Assembly (NCBI GenBank): GCA_046351415.1
Contig: JAXLYO010000002.1
Coordinates: 124,001-188,000, forward strand
Direction: 5' to 3'
DNA: 64,000 bases
Source: JABFRG01 sp046351415
GTDB lineage: Bacteria; Myxococcota_A; Polyangia; Polyangiales; Polyangiaceae
The first letter of the stretch is position 1; each line of letters starts with the position of its first letter. This document shows, piece after piece, positions 16,784 to 26,456 of this stretch. The notes under the pieces were generated by a model. The model was not told where the DNA came from, searched no databases, and saw only the letters and a program-made list of their open reading frames with translations. The position numbers and the translations under genes are program-made.

Positions 16784-17987
16784 TCTTCTGCGCCTGCGGG
16801 CGAGCGGATCGGAGATCAAGCCCGTTCGCACGAAGGCGGAGCGCGCCTTGCCTCTGGCCCAAGCCCTTCTCGACGTCTTTCGCGCCGCAGAAGGTACCAC
16901 CCTCGAAGAACTCGAATCGGAGATTGGCGCTGTCGACGTTGCCGCCACGGACGTGAAGGTACGCCAAGGCATGGCGAAGCTCCTCAAAGACGAGCTTTCC
17001 CTCGACGCAATGCCGAGTCCCGACGCCGCACAGCTCCGCAGTCAGGTGTTCGCCATGGCGGCAGAGGCGCGACGTTCGGGCCGCTTCGATCGGAGCGTCG
17101 TGCTGGCGCGGGCGGCAAGCGAGCTCGGAAAGTCCGTGGAAGACGTCGAACGAAGCCTTTTCGGCGACCTCCGCGGGGAGACTCGCGTGACCAAAGTGCA
17201 CGTTCCTTCGGCCGAAGAGCTCCTCCGCCGTTACGATCGCGCCCAAGAGGACGCTCTTCTGATGCGCGCAACCGTCGTGCGCGCCGAGATCCCCAAGGTG
17301 GCACCGGCCGTCTTCCGCGCCATCTTTCGAAAGCTGAAGTTTCTCGGCCTCCTGTTCCGCGCAGAGCGCAAAGACGATTCGTATGCACTCACCATCGACG
17401 GAGCGAGCAGCCTCTTTGGTCCGACGACCCGCTATGGCGTTTCGTTCGTCCACTTGCTGCCCACCTTGCGCCTCGCCGGCAGCGTGTCCCTCACCGCAGA
17501 CATCCGATACCGGAACAAGACGTATGTATTCCGCAAGGAAGAAGGAGGCGCCGCCGACTCCGCCGCCGACTCCGCCACGGATGGTCTCGGCGAAGTTCCG
17601 AGCACGCTGCTCCGCGCTCTCGAAAAGAACGCCCGGTCCGAGACCGGCGAGCCCTGGCAAGCGCGGGTGTGCCATGACGTGCTCACCGGCGCAGGGGGCG
17701 AAGTGCTCGTACCGGACATCGAGCTCCGCCTTGGCGATCGCCGAGCTTATGTCGAAGTCCTGTCCAAGCACGACCGCGGGGCGTACTTTCGGCGCATCGA
17801 GTTCGCAGCTGCGACGCCGCTTTCGCACCCGCTCGTTCTCTGCGTGCCAAAGGCGCTGCGCGTGTCGCCCGAGCTCGCGAAGGACGTGGCAATGTCCGTT
17901 TCTGTCGTTGTATTCCACGGGCAGCCGAGTGCATGGGCCGTGACCGAGGCAGCGCGCAATTTTTTCAGCCGTCCACGCGAGCTGTAG
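16770..17987 (+). CDS. Bax1-like nuclease (DUF790), partner of XPB
   Basis: This 405-residue protein belongs to the DUF790 family, whose archaeal member Bax1 binds XPB and works as its nuclease. Matching features are the N-terminal MLTVDLLRLRAS, the LFGPTTRYGVSF stretch, and the C-terminal PD-(D/E)xK-like region, where VLVPDIELRLGDRRAYVEV looks like the acidic core followed by a beta strand. I start at the ATG at 16770 because GGAGGGAG lies just upstream and a longer frame to 16635 lies inside the helicase gene. There is an in-frame DSAADSA repeat at about 263-272. The gene pair reads as a two-component DNA-repair cassette. Confidence 0.88.
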   Translation: MLTVDLLRLRASGSEIKPVRTKAERALPLAQALLDVFRAAEGTTLEELESEIGAVDVAATDVKVRQGMAKLLKDELSLDAMPSPDAAQLRSQVFAMAAEARRSGRFDRSVVLARAASELGKSVEDVERSLFGDLRGETRVTKVHVPSAEELLRRYDRAQEDALLMRATVVRAEIPKVAPAVFRAIFRKLKFLGLLFRAERKDDSYALTIDGASSLFGPTTRYGVSFVHLLPTLRLAGSVSLTADIRYRNKTYVFRKEEGGAADSAADSATDGLGEVPSTLLRALEKNARSETGEPWQARVCHDVLTGAGGEVLVPDIELRLGDRRAYVEVLSKHDRGAYFRRIEFAAATPLSHPLVLCVPKALRVSPELAKDVAMSVSVVVFHGQPSAWAVTEAARNFFSRPREL

Positions 17988-18103
17988 CGTCGCCGCTACA
18001 CCTCTTCACGGTCCTTGAACTCGTGCAGTTGTGACGCATTTCGCAAGCGCAAGCTGGTGCATTTCTCTTTCCGAATTGGCGTTTCCTATGTGATAAGCGG
18101 CCT

Positions 18104-19234
18104 ATGCGAAACTTACTTGTAGTCAGCACCCTTCTCTGTGTTTCGAGCCTTGCGAGCGTCGCGTCCGCGCAGACGATTGCGGCACCGCCGCCCGAGGCCA
18201 AAGCCATGGTGACCGGTCCCAAACTCGGCGAAGCTCCGAAGGTCGAAAAGGCCACCGACGATTCGACTAGCATCAGCGTCGCCGCCGGCGGTCTGCTCAC
18301 GACAGGTAACTCGCGACTCTTGGCGCTCTCGATGAACGGCGCCTTCGACATGCGACGCGCCGAGAACGGCTTCGGAGCATCGATCGTCGGCAACTACGGT
18401 CAAGGTGCACCTCCCGGCAAGCCGGTCGATACGACCGCCGAGAACGTCCAGGGCCGTCTTCGCTACGATCGCTACCTCGTCGACTCACTCTCGCTGTTCC
18501 TCATCACGACCGGTCGCTACGACCGCTTCCAAGGTTTGGCGTTCCGCCTCAACCTCGACCCCGGTGTAAAGTACATCTTCTTCAAGGATGACGCGCAGTC
18601 ATTCTGGGGTGAACTCGGTTACGACTTCCAGTTCGATACCCGTACCGAGAGTGGTCGCGTGCAGGCAGACGCCACCGGCAAGCCTGACCCGGCGCTTCCG
18701 CTGAACGCCAAGACCCGTACCGACCACTCGGCGCGTGCGTTCCTCGGCTACAAGCGCGCGTTCAACGCCGACGTCGCTTTCTCGACCGGCATCGAATACC
18801 TCCAGTCCTTCGTCGACACGGACATCTCGAAGAAGGACTCGCGTCTAAACTTCGACGCGACCTTGACGGCCAAGCTGATGGAGGGCTTCTCGCTCGGCGT
18901 CGGCTTCCAGGCGCGCTACTCGAAGGACCCGCTTCCGGGCAAAGAGCAGCTCGACACCTCGACGACCCTCAGCATCATCTACGGCTGGAACGACATCAAG
19001 CCGCCGAAGAAAGAGGAAGAAGCAGCCAAGTGCCCGGCCTGCCCCGAGCCGCCTCCCTGCCCCGCGCAAACGGCACCTGCGGCTCCTGCGACGCCGAGCC
19101 CTGCTTCGAACCCCGCGCCTGCCGCAGCTCAGCCCGCGGCCGCGACGCCATCCGCTCCGGCGACGCAACCGGCAGTCACCACTTCGGCTCCTGCAACTCC
19201 CGCAGCCCCGGTCACCACTCCGGCCCCGAAGTGA
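18104..19234 (+). CDS. DUF481 outer-membrane beta-barrel protein
   Basis: A signal peptide (1-22, ending ASAQ) leads into an Ala/Pro/Lys linker and then alternating amphipathic strands typical of the DUF481 family (YdiY-like salt-induced outer-membrane proteins), for example SISVAAGGLLTTGNSRL and GVKYIFFKDDAQSFWGELG. The C-terminal 70 residues are unusual: after KPPKKEEEAAKCPACPEPPPC (three cysteines) comes a long Pro/Ala/Thr tail, which may anchor or space the barrel. The length is 376 residues. The mscL start is 12 bp downstream, so both are probably on one transcript. Confidence 0.75.
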   Translation: MRNLLVVSTLLCVSSLASVASAQTIAAPPPEAKAMVTGPKLGEAPKVEKATDDSTSISVAAGGLLTTGNSRLLALSMNGAFDMRRAENGFGASIVGNYGQGAPPGKPVDTTAENVQGRLRYDRYLVDSLSLFLITTGRYDRFQGLAFRLNLDPGVKYIFFKDDAQSFWGELGYDFQFDTRTESGRVQADATGKPDPALPLNAKTRTDHSARAFLGYKRAFNADVAFSTGIEYLQSFVDTDISKKDSRLNFDATLTAKLMEGFSLGVGFQARYSKDPLPGKEQLDTSTTLSIIYGWNDIKPPKKEEEAAKCPACPEPPPCPAQTAPAAPATPSPASNPAPAAAQPAAATPSAPATQPAVTTSAPATPAAPVTTPAPK

Positions 19235-19246
19235 AGGAGCACTGAC

Positions 19247-19672
19247 ATGGCATTCGTAGAAGATTTCAAAAAGTTTGCCTTCAAAGGCAACGTTCTCGAC
19301 CTCGCCGTCGGCGTCATCATCGGTGGTGCCTTCGGTAAGATCGTGACCGGACTCGTCGAGAACCTGATCATGCCGCTGATTGCGGTCGTGATGCCGAACC
19401 CCGACTGGAAGAACGCCTCGATCCCACTCAAAGAGATCGTGAACGACAAGGGTGAGCGCGTCATGGCGAAGCTCAACTACGGCGCGTTCCTGGGGAACAT
19501 CGTCGACTTCATCGTGATCGCCCTCGTTCTCTTTTTCATCGTGCAGGCCGCGACCAAGGCGATGAAGAAGAAGGAGGAGGCTCCTGCGGCCCCGCCGAAG
19601 TCCGAAGTTCTCCTCGAGGAGATCCGCGACCTCTTGAAGAAGCAAGCTGCGCCCACGAAGAGCGACAGCTAA
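19247..19672 (+). CDS. mscL: Large-conductance mechanosensitive channel
   Basis: MscL is a homopentameric inner-membrane pore that opens under membrane tension to release solutes after osmotic downshock. The 141-residue product has the conserved FKKFAFKGNVLDLAVGVIIGGAFGKIV first helix, the second transmembrane helix (FIVIALVLFFIVQA), and the C-terminal LLEEIRDLLKK amphipathic helix. A ribosome binding site, AAGGAG, precedes the ATG. The preceding gene encodes an outer-membrane protein of a family often tied to salt stress, so joint regulation by osmolarity is plausible. A strong terminator follows within the convergent addA gene. Confidence 0.95.
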   Translation: MAFVEDFKKFAFKGNVLDLAVGVIIGGAFGKIVTGLVENLIMPLIAVVMPNPDWKNASIPLKEIVNDKGERVMAKLNYGAFLGNIVDFIVIALVLFFIVQAATKAMKKKEEAPAAPPKSEVLLEEIRDLLKKQAAPTKSDS

Positions 19673-19681
19673 GGCACAGCG

Positions 19682-22600
19682 TCACACCACGAGCAGAACC
19701 GCCGCCACGTCGCTTGGGGAAAGCCCCAGGGACGTGGCGATGGCTTTTTTGTAGATATCGAGCTGGAGGTCGTACTGGGCCCCAGCGGCGCCGCCACTCT
19801 CGCCGCTCTTGAAGTCGACGACGGTCCACTGCTTCTTCTCGCGGAACACGAGATCCGCGACGCCTTCGAGGACGACGGAAGGTCCTCCTTCGGTCGCGAC
19901 GGGCGCTTGCGTGAACGAAAGCACCACCTCACGCCTCACCTCGTCCGCTTTGCGGATCCGCGCGAAGAACGAATGGGCCAGCGCACCGGACACGGCTTCG
20001 GCGGCCGCAGCGACCTCGGCTTCTGTCGCGAAGTAGCGACGCCCGAGAGCATCGGCGAGGAGTAGCACCGCGCCCGGCGTGGCGTCGTATGGCACGTGCT
20101 CGAAGATCGCGTGAATCAGCGTGCCCAAACGGGGCCCTCGCGCTGCACGACTCGATTCTCGCACGACGACGCGGGTGGCCGGCTCTGGCGCCGTTGCAAC
20201 GGACGACGAAAGAGTGGCCTCGGCCCATGCGGTCACGGTTCTCACCGCGAGGTCGGTCTTCGCGCCGAGTGCGAGCGCCTGCGCACGAGCGGCTTGCCAA
20301 GCTGCATGCTCTGACTCCCCCTGCGAGACGCCGGCGCCCGAATCGTCCTTCGCGAGGATGCGCTGCTGACGAACGCCCACGTCCTCCTCTTTGCCAAGGG
20401 CAAGGACGTTGGCGTCCCAGAACACGACCGTGTGGGTCCCTGCTTCGGGATGGACGAGCCCCGGCCGAACGGATGCTTCTGCCCCGACACGCGCCGCGGC
20501 CGGACGCTCCTTCGTCGCATCGTCCCCGAACACGGGCACATTCGGCGCGAGGGTCGATGCTCGCCAGCGCCGCGGTGGCGGATAAAGTGCAGGATACAAT
20601 GGTGAAAGCCATCCATCGACCTTTTCGTCAGCGACGGCAGGGACAACGAGCATGTCGCGCGCGCGGGTTGCTGCGACATATACGAGCCGGATGGCCTCGG
20701 CGTGATCGTCGTCGAGCACCTCGGCCGTGCGCTCGTGGAGGTCGAGGGGCATGGCCCCTGCGAGTGGCCCCGCCCAAAGCTTCCTGCCCGTATCGACGAA
20801 TCGGGAAGGCTGCTCGTAGAAGAGCGAGCACGTCGGGTCTGCCAAGATGACGATGGGGAACTCGAGCCCCTTGGCGCGATGCACGGTCATGATGCGCACA
20901 CCATCTGCGCCTTCTTCCACGACGGGGGCCTCGGACACTCCTTGCTCATCCGCCTCTCGCTCGAGCATGAGCACGAACGCGCGAAAGCTCGTCGTCCCCT
21001 TGCGGTCGGTCTTCCTCGCAAGTTCCATCACCCGCAGCAGGTTGCCGAGTGCCTGCTCTCCGGCCGGCCAGAACGCGACGCCCGCATGCGCGCGGACGGA
21101 TTCGAGGAATGTCGAGAGCGTATCGGCGATCGGCCGATGATTGCGGCCCCGATGCAGCTTACCGAGGAGTTCGAGGGCTTCCTGGACGGGCACGAGGGTG
21201 TCGGGCAGCGCTTCCGGCTTCGGCCTCAGCGGATGCAAGCTTCGTTTCGTCACGTGACGGAACGAAAGAAGAAGTTCGTCCAAGAGCGCGAAAAAGGGTC
21301 CTCTCAGCGTCGCGAAGACCGAATACTCGTCGTCCGGCCACTCGATGGCCAGAAGCGCGTTGCGCAGTGCGAGCACCTCTTCCCGCGCGTGGAAGCTGCG
21401 GCCTCCCACGAGAACGTGACGAATGCGACGCGCCTCGAGGGAACGAACGTAGGGCCGCGTGACGTCTTCTCCGAAGCTCGTGAATCGGCGAAACAATATA
21501 CAGATGTGTCCGGGAGCAACGGGAACGAGCGTGCCGTCCTTCTCGCGCACCTTGTACCCGCTCTGCGTTACGAGCCACTCGACGTAGGCGGCAGCCGCAT
21601 CCGGAAACGAGAGGCCGACGTAGTAGGACGACACCTTGCCCGTTTTCGGCGAATACGGCGCGGGAACGGGAAGCGCGACGACCGCCGGCTGCCCCGCGAT
21701 GTCTTCCTGCACGGCGGAGATGGGCGCATAGGTCGCCTGCGAACCGCGAGGGTTCGGCAGCATGCTCTTCGACAGCGCCGCGTTCGTGAAGTCGGCAATC
21801 GTCTTCACGCTGCGGAAGTTCGACGACAACGTGACGACGCGACCGCCGTTCGCAGCAACCCACGCCTTCACGCGTTCGTAGAGGGTCACATCTGCGCGCC
21901 GAAAGCGGTAGATTGACTGCTTCGGGTCACCGACGAAGAAGATGCGCCCCTGTTCGGGCAAGAGGTCAGTGTAGGCGCACGCGCCGGACCTCCCCGTCGC
22001 GACACGCAGGAGAATCTCTAGCTGCAGTGGATCGGTATCTTGGAATTCGTCGCACAGGACGACGCGATACTTTGAAGCCGTCATGCGGGCGACGGCGCTG
22101 CTATTCACGAGCAGGTCGCGCGCACGAACGAGCAGGTCGAGAAAGTCGAGCTTGCCCGTGCGCGTGAGCAGCTCGCAGTACGACGTCACGAGCGGGGTCA
22201 GTTCTTCTTGGAGCAGAGCCGCGAGCTCGGCGTCGGAAGCAAGCAGCGTCTCTTCGATGAAAGCCTTCGTGCTGTCGCGCTTGGCGGAGACTTCTTCACG
22301 CGAAATCGACGCGCTGTACTTGACGCGAGGCGACCCCTTGTAGCCCCAGTAGCGACCTTGCCAGCCGCGAAGCGAATTGCGGACGATTTGCTCGGCTCCA
22401 TCGTAGTCGCGGGTTTCGGTTACACGCTCCCGTCGCTCGATTTCTTCCCAAGTGCGCTCGATATGCGCCATGCTCTGAGCGAGCCAGTCGTCCGGGTGTT
22501 CCGCGAGCTTGGAGATGCGCGCGAGTTCCGCGAGGCGTTCGAGCATGGCGTCCAGCGCTTCCCTTCGCTGGAAGGGCGCTCGTTTCCAACGCGCATCGAA

Positions 22601-23164
22601 GTCGCGTTGCCCGATGAGCGTCTTGCCGGCGTCGTACAGCACCTTCCGGGGTCCGTGCCCGTCCCGGAGGTCTTTCGTTCTTCGACGAAGCACGCGCGCA
22701 ACCCCTTCGCTCGGAGCCTCGAGCTGTCGCTCGAACCAGCGGTCGAATGCCGATGCATAGAGCGCGTCGCTCTCGCGTTCGTCGAGGACCTTGAAGAGTG
22801 GGTCGACACCCGCTTCGACGGGACGCTCACGAAGGAGGTCGGCGCAAAAGCCGTGAATCGTGCCGATCTGCGCGCTCTCGAGCTCCGCAATGGCGGTCTC
22901 GAAAAGAACGCGCTGCTCGCCCTCGGCCGCGGTTCTCGCGCGTTCCAGGTCTGCGCGAAGACGAAGCTTCATCTCGCCCGACGCCTTCTCCGTGAACGTC
23001 ACGAGCGCGATCTGAGGAAGGCGCGCACGGCCCGAAGCGAGGATCGACAGAACGCGACCAATCAGCGCCGATGTCTTGCCGGTACCCGCGCCGGCTTCGA
23101 CGACGAGATTCTGGTCGAGGTCCTCACGAATGATGCGCCTCGCGTCTTCGTCGACCAGCGTCAT
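19682..23164 (-). CDS. addA: AddA-type helicase-nuclease subunit
   Basis: This 1160-residue protein is a UvrD-family helicase joined to a C-terminal nuclease domain, matching the AddA subunit of the RecBCD-like AddAB complex. Walker A is EAGAGTGKT (residues 23-31), the Walker B region is RVVLCDEFQDTDPLQLE, and the nuclease core near the C terminus reads GVADLVF...WTVVDFKSG with the conserved Asp and Lys. AddAB processes double-strand breaks for RecA loading in the cytoplasm. ATG overlaps the addB stop by 4 bp, a translational coupling. The last codons carry the reverse-strand terminator of mscL. Confidence 0.9.
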   Translation of the reverse strand: MTLVDEDARRIIREDLDQNLVVEAGAGTGKTSALIGRVLSILASGRARLPQIALVTFTEKASGEMKLRLRADLERARTAAEGEQRVLFETAIAELESAQIGTIHGFCADLLRERPVEAGVDPLFKVLDERESDALYASAFDRWFERQLEAPSEGVARVLRRRTKDLRDGHGPRKVLYDAGKTLIGQRDFDARWKRAPFQRREALDAMLERLAELARISKLAEHPDDWLAQSMAHIERTWEEIERRERVTETRDYDGAEQIVRNSLRGWQGRYWGYKGSPRVKYSASISREEVSAKRDSTKAFIEETLLASDAELAALLQEELTPLVTSYCELLTRTGKLDFLDLLVRARDLLVNSSAVARMTASKYRVVLCDEFQDTDPLQLEILLRVATGRSGACAYTDLLPEQGRIFFVGDPKQSIYRFRRADVTLYERVKAWVAANGGRVVTLSSNFRSVKTIADFTNAALSKSMLPNPRGSQATYAPISAVQEDIAGQPAVVALPVPAPYSPKTGKVSSYYVGLSFPDAAAAYVEWLVTQSGYKVREKDGTLVPVAPGHICILFRRFTSFGEDVTRPYVRSLEARRIRHVLVGGRSFHAREEVLALRNALLAIEWPDDEYSVFATLRGPFFALLDELLLSFRHVTKRSLHPLRPKPEALPDTLVPVQEALELLGKLHRGRNHRPIADTLSTFLESVRAHAGVAFWPAGEQALGNLLRVMELARKTDRKGTTSFRAFVLMLEREADEQGVSEAPVVEEGADGVRIMTVHRAKGLEFPIVILADPTCSLFYEQPSRFVDTGRKLWAGPLAGAMPLDLHERTAEVLDDDHAEAIRLVYVAATRARDMLVVPAVADEKVDGWLSPLYPALYPPPRRWRASTLAPNVPVFGDDATKERPAAARVGAEASVRPGLVHPEAGTHTVVFWDANVLALGKEEDVGVRQQRILAKDDSGAGVSQGESEHAAWQAARAQALALGAKTDLAVRTVTAWAEATLSSSVATAPEPATRVVVRESSRAARGPRLGTLIHAIFEHVPYDATPGAVLLLADALGRRYFATEAEVAAAAEAVSGALAHSFFARIRKADEVRREVVLSFTQAPVATEGGPSVVLEGVADLVFREKKQWTVVDFKSGESGGAAGAQYDLQLDIYKKAIATSLGLSPSDVAAVLLVV
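19704..19750 (+). terminator. Intrinsic terminator for mscL, inside the 3' end of addA
   Basis: GCCACGTC (19704-19711) pairs with GACGTGGC (19731-19738), with an inner TGGGG/CCCCA stem (19715-19719 with 19724-19728). A run of six T follows at 19745-19750. It lies 32 bp after the mscL stop codon on the same strand. The same bases encode C-terminal residues of AddA on the other strand, so the sequence serves two functions. This is the clearest intrinsic terminator in the window. Confidence 0.8.
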
Positions 23165-26100
23165 GACAGCCCTCGGAGTTTGACGAGCTGGGATAGCGGT
23201 CCAGGCAGCTTCTTCTTCACGCGCAGCTCCTCATACGGACCGCAGACGCGCGCGTAATCGCAGTACTTGCACGCATCTTCCGCCGGCGCCGCGGGAAAGA
23301 AGCCTCGTTCTAGGGCTTGGCCAATCGTCGCAACGACCATGTCGGCGGAGGCTCGCGCCGTGGCATCGAGCGGGATGTCGCGCATCTCGTAGGCCCCCGC
23401 CTGCGTGCAGTACGAGAGACGTCCGCCCTCGACCTTCGCACCCTTGATCATGTTCTCGAGAACAAGCGCGTAGAGGACAGGTTGGAGGATCTCGCCGCCG
23501 GAGACGATGCTTCCCTTCTCCGCACGCACGCGGCCCGTCTTGTGGTCCGTCGCGCGCAAGACTCCATCGGTGCGTCGCTCCACGAGGTCGATGGACCCAC
23601 GAAGTTTGAGACCATTCGGAAGCTCGACGGCATCGTCCTGGCTTCGCGGGTCGCGATCGTCCCTTCCCGTGAGCCCGAAGGACAACTCGAAGAACGCGGG
23701 TTCGTAGCGGCTGTCGGCGCGCAAACGGCGGAGCCACTCTGCGAGGTCGGCACGAATGCCCGCGATGCCATCGATCCACACGCGCTCGATGGCAGGGGCG
23801 AGTTCCTCTTTGAAGCGCGCCGCCACTTCGGTGATGACGCTGTCGAGCTCTTGACTGACCGCAGCTTCCGTTCCCGGGGTGAACGGCAAGAGGCCACGTT
23901 CGCGCAGGCGAAGCAGCAAACGGAACTGCGCCTCGTGAACGAGAGAGCCCCGTTGGAGAGCGTCGAGGTCTTCGATCGCCTCGGGAGTCTCTTTGGGTGC
24001 AAGCCGCCAAATGGCCTGCAAAAAGAACCTATATGGACACGCGGCGAAGTGCTGGAGCGCCGTCGGTGAAAAGCTTCGCTGGGATAGCATGTGGGGCTGG
24101 AGCGCGGCCTTGCCGAGGTCCCCAGGTTCCACGAAGCCGTCCGCCTGGCTCCACTTTCGCTGATTCCACCGCAGAGCACGCACCCTGAGCGCTCGCGCCA
24201 GGTGCGCGTTCACCGAGAGCAGATACCGCGCAACACCGACGAACTCACTCTCGTCCGCATAGAGCAGGCGTTCGAGCATCGAGAGGTCGTGTTCGACCTC
24301 GTCGATCGCCTCCGCCGGGTCCTTCGGCGCGGGCCAGCCGAGTCGTGCCTGTGCGTGGGCGCTCGCTCTCTCCGCCAGTGCGTCGAAGCCGTGCAGGATC
24401 CCCTCGTTGGCTCGAACGAGTTCGAGGGCGTAGAACGAAGGTGTACGCGGTCGGCCGGACTCGAGATCGAGTCGCGCGTAGGAAACGACGAGTTCCTTCT
24501 CTGCTGCCCCCACGGCGAGCTCGAGCCGGAGGCGTTCGGCGCGGACGCGGTCGTCCTGCAGCGTGAGACCAGGGAGGCGCGCCCGAACGTCGTCGAGAAG
24601 CAGCGGGTCTTCTGCGGCCAAGGCCGGAAACTGCTTCTCCACGCAGCCCGGGACGAACACGACATCGAACACGAGCCCGCGGCTCTCGTCGATGTGCGCA
24701 ACATACACCTTTCCGTGCCTGCCGCCGACCGTAGGTGCGAATGTCGACTCGAGGCGCGGCGTGAGCACGCTGATGACCTCGTCGATGGACACGGGCCCAA
24801 CGCTCGCCATGGGCGCAAACTCCGCAATGGCCGCGAGAACGGGCTCGACGTGCCGAATGGCCTGCTCCGTGAGTGCGGAGAGCGTCTTCATCCATTCGCC
24901 CCAGGTCGCACGTGCTGGGAGCTCTGAGAGAAGCGTCAACACCGGAAGGGCGAATGTTCGAAGCGATGCCAAGGCCGCTTCTTCGCGAGCCCAGTGCTCG
25001 CCATCGTCTGCGCTCGCGACACTGCGCGCGTAGGCTTGCCTCGACTCGAGCTCGGCGAGGCGTCGCTTCCATCGCTCGAGCCCTCCGATGACGAGCCCCT
25101 CGACCAGCATGCGTTCCCAGAGACGAGGTGCGCGGAGCGTGCCTTCCACGACCGGTCGCTCTTCCGGATCCCGCGCCCCTAGCGGGCTGTCTTCCGGCGG
25201 AGGTTGCGCCTCCGCGGCTGCGTCGTCGATCCCGTCGGCGATGGACTCTTCCGGTGGCACGAAGCGCCCGAGGGGCGCCGGAAGTGTGCTTCCGGGGGTG
25301 AGTTCAGGCACCTGACCGAGAGACAGATACTCGGAGAAGCGCGCAGCAGAGAGCCCTTCGCGCGCGCAATGAAGCAACGCGAGCAGGGCGCGACCAGCCG
25401 TATGCGGCTTGCGGGCACCGCGTGCAAAGTACACGGGAATGGCCGCGCGCCGAAATGCCTCCTCGAGCGATTCGCGATAGAGCTCTGGATTTCGGAGGAG
25501 AACGGCAATCTTGTCGAAACGGGCGCCTCCTCGCGCCAGCCTCTGGATCTTGCGGGCAATTTCCACCGCTTCTCGGCTCTCGCCGGGAGCCGAGACGACC
25601 GAAAGCGCCTCGGACGACGCGGCTTTCGTCTTGGCGCTCTCTTGCTCCGATGCAAACAGTCGTTGCTGGAGCGCGCCGAGCGGTGAGTCGGCCGGCGCAA
25701 GGACGCGGAGTTCGAACCCAAGGTCCGAGAGCCTCTGCTGCGTCGTGACGTCTCCGCGAGGAACGGTTGCGAAGGCCGCCTTCGCATGGGAGAGTACTTG
25801 CCCCAAGAACGCCGCCTCCGCGGCGAACGAGAGCGGCACGTCGCACAAGAACACGTCACCGGGAAACGGCGCATGCACCGCTGCGCTCCGGAGCAGAACC
25901 GTGCGATCGGCCAAGCCGTCACGTTCGAGTTCTTCGGTGTACGAGCGAAGAAGGTACGAGAGCTCTGGCTCGACGTCCGCGAGGTCTTCTGGCGACTTGC
26001 CACCGAGCCGTAGCTCTTCCAGCGTCGAAGCGAGCGCACGCGCGAAACCCGGCTTGTCGGCAATGGGCATGAAGCGCCCGAGCTTCTTCGTACGAAGTGC

Positions 26101-26403
26101 CTCGTGCGCGACGCGAACGACGACGGCAAACTGCACCGCCCGTGAAGCCGACACCCATGTACGAGCCGCGAGGTTCGCGACGGCACAACGCTCCGCATAG
26201 CGGTCGAGCGTCGTGCGTTGCCACCCGAACGTGGCCGCCGAATGGGTTCCTCGAACGACTTCGTCCGCCGCGCTTCGGGTGCGGCCGAGCACGAGCAAGG
26301 GGTCGGCCGCGGCGCGCTTCCTCAGCTCCTCCGCGAGCGCGTTCACGCGAGACGCGGCGCTCGGCGAGACGAAAGCGATGCGCGACGGCGAACTTTTGGC
26401 CAC
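23161..26403 (-). CDS. addB: AddB-type helicase-nuclease subunit with Fe-S cysteines
   Basis: The protein (about 1080 residues) has an N-terminal degenerate ATPase loop (IAFVSPSAASRV), UvrD-like fold remnants and a C-terminal PD-(D/E)xK nuclease, as in AddB. The four cysteines of the AddB Fe-S cluster are visible: one in FAACPYRFF before the nuclease core and three in CKYCDYARVC near the end. The nuclease motif is in LKLRGSIDLVE...LRATDHKTG. The start is uncertain: I chose the GTG at 26401-26403, because sequence upstream is Arg-rich and unlike the family, but its ribosome site (GAGGGG) is unusually close. It precedes addA with a 4-bp overlap. Confidence 0.85.
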   Translation of the reverse strand: MAKSSPSRIAFVSPSAASRVNALAEELRKRAAADPLLVLGRTRSAADEVVRGTHSAATFGWQRTTLDRYAERCAVANLAARTWVSASRAVQFAVVVRVAHEALRTKKLGRFMPIADKPGFARALASTLEELRLGGKSPEDLADVEPELSYLLRSYTEELERDGLADRTVLLRSAAVHAPFPGDVFLCDVPLSFAAEAAFLGQVLSHAKAAFATVPRGDVTTQQRLSDLGFELRVLAPADSPLGALQQRLFASEQESAKTKAASSEALSVVSAPGESREAVEIARKIQRLARGGARFDKIAVLLRNPELYRESLEEAFRRAAIPVYFARGARKPHTAGRALLALLHCAREGLSAARFSEYLSLGQVPELTPGSTLPAPLGRFVPPEESIADGIDDAAAEAQPPPEDSPLGARDPEERPVVEGTLRAPRLWERMLVEGLVIGGLERWKRRLAELESRQAYARSVASADDGEHWAREEAALASLRTFALPVLTLLSELPARATWGEWMKTLSALTEQAIRHVEPVLAAIAEFAPMASVGPVSIDEVISVLTPRLESTFAPTVGGRHGKVYVAHIDESRGLVFDVVFVPGCVEKQFPALAAEDPLLLDDVRARLPGLTLQDDRVRAERLRLELAVGAAEKELVVSYARLDLESGRPRTPSFYALELVRANEGILHGFDALAERASAHAQARLGWPAPKDPAEAIDEVEHDLSMLERLLYADESEFVGVARYLLSVNAHLARALRVRALRWNQRKWSQADGFVEPGDLGKAALQPHMLSQRSFSPTALQHFAACPYRFFLQAIWRLAPKETPEAIEDLDALQRGSLVHEAQFRLLLRLRERGLLPFTPGTEAAVSQELDSVITEVAARFKEELAPAIERVWIDGIAGIRADLAEWLRRLRADSRYEPAFFELSFGLTGRDDRDPRSQDDAVELPNGLKLRGSIDLVERRTDGVLRATDHKTGRVRAEKGSIVSGGEILQPVLYALVLENMIKGAKVEGGRLSYCTQAGAYEMRDIPLDATARASADMVVATIGQALERGFFPAAPAEDACKYCDYARVCGPYEELRVKKKLPGPLSQLVKLRGLS

Positions 26404-26456
26404 ACCCCTCGTTAGCAGGCCTTCGCAGGAGCTGGTAGAGAGGATCGAGGGCGCCC

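Noticed and set aside
20702..21916. 404-residue plus-strand frame inside addA
   Set aside because: Antisense to addA with conserved helicase motifs on the other strand; no start signal or domain.
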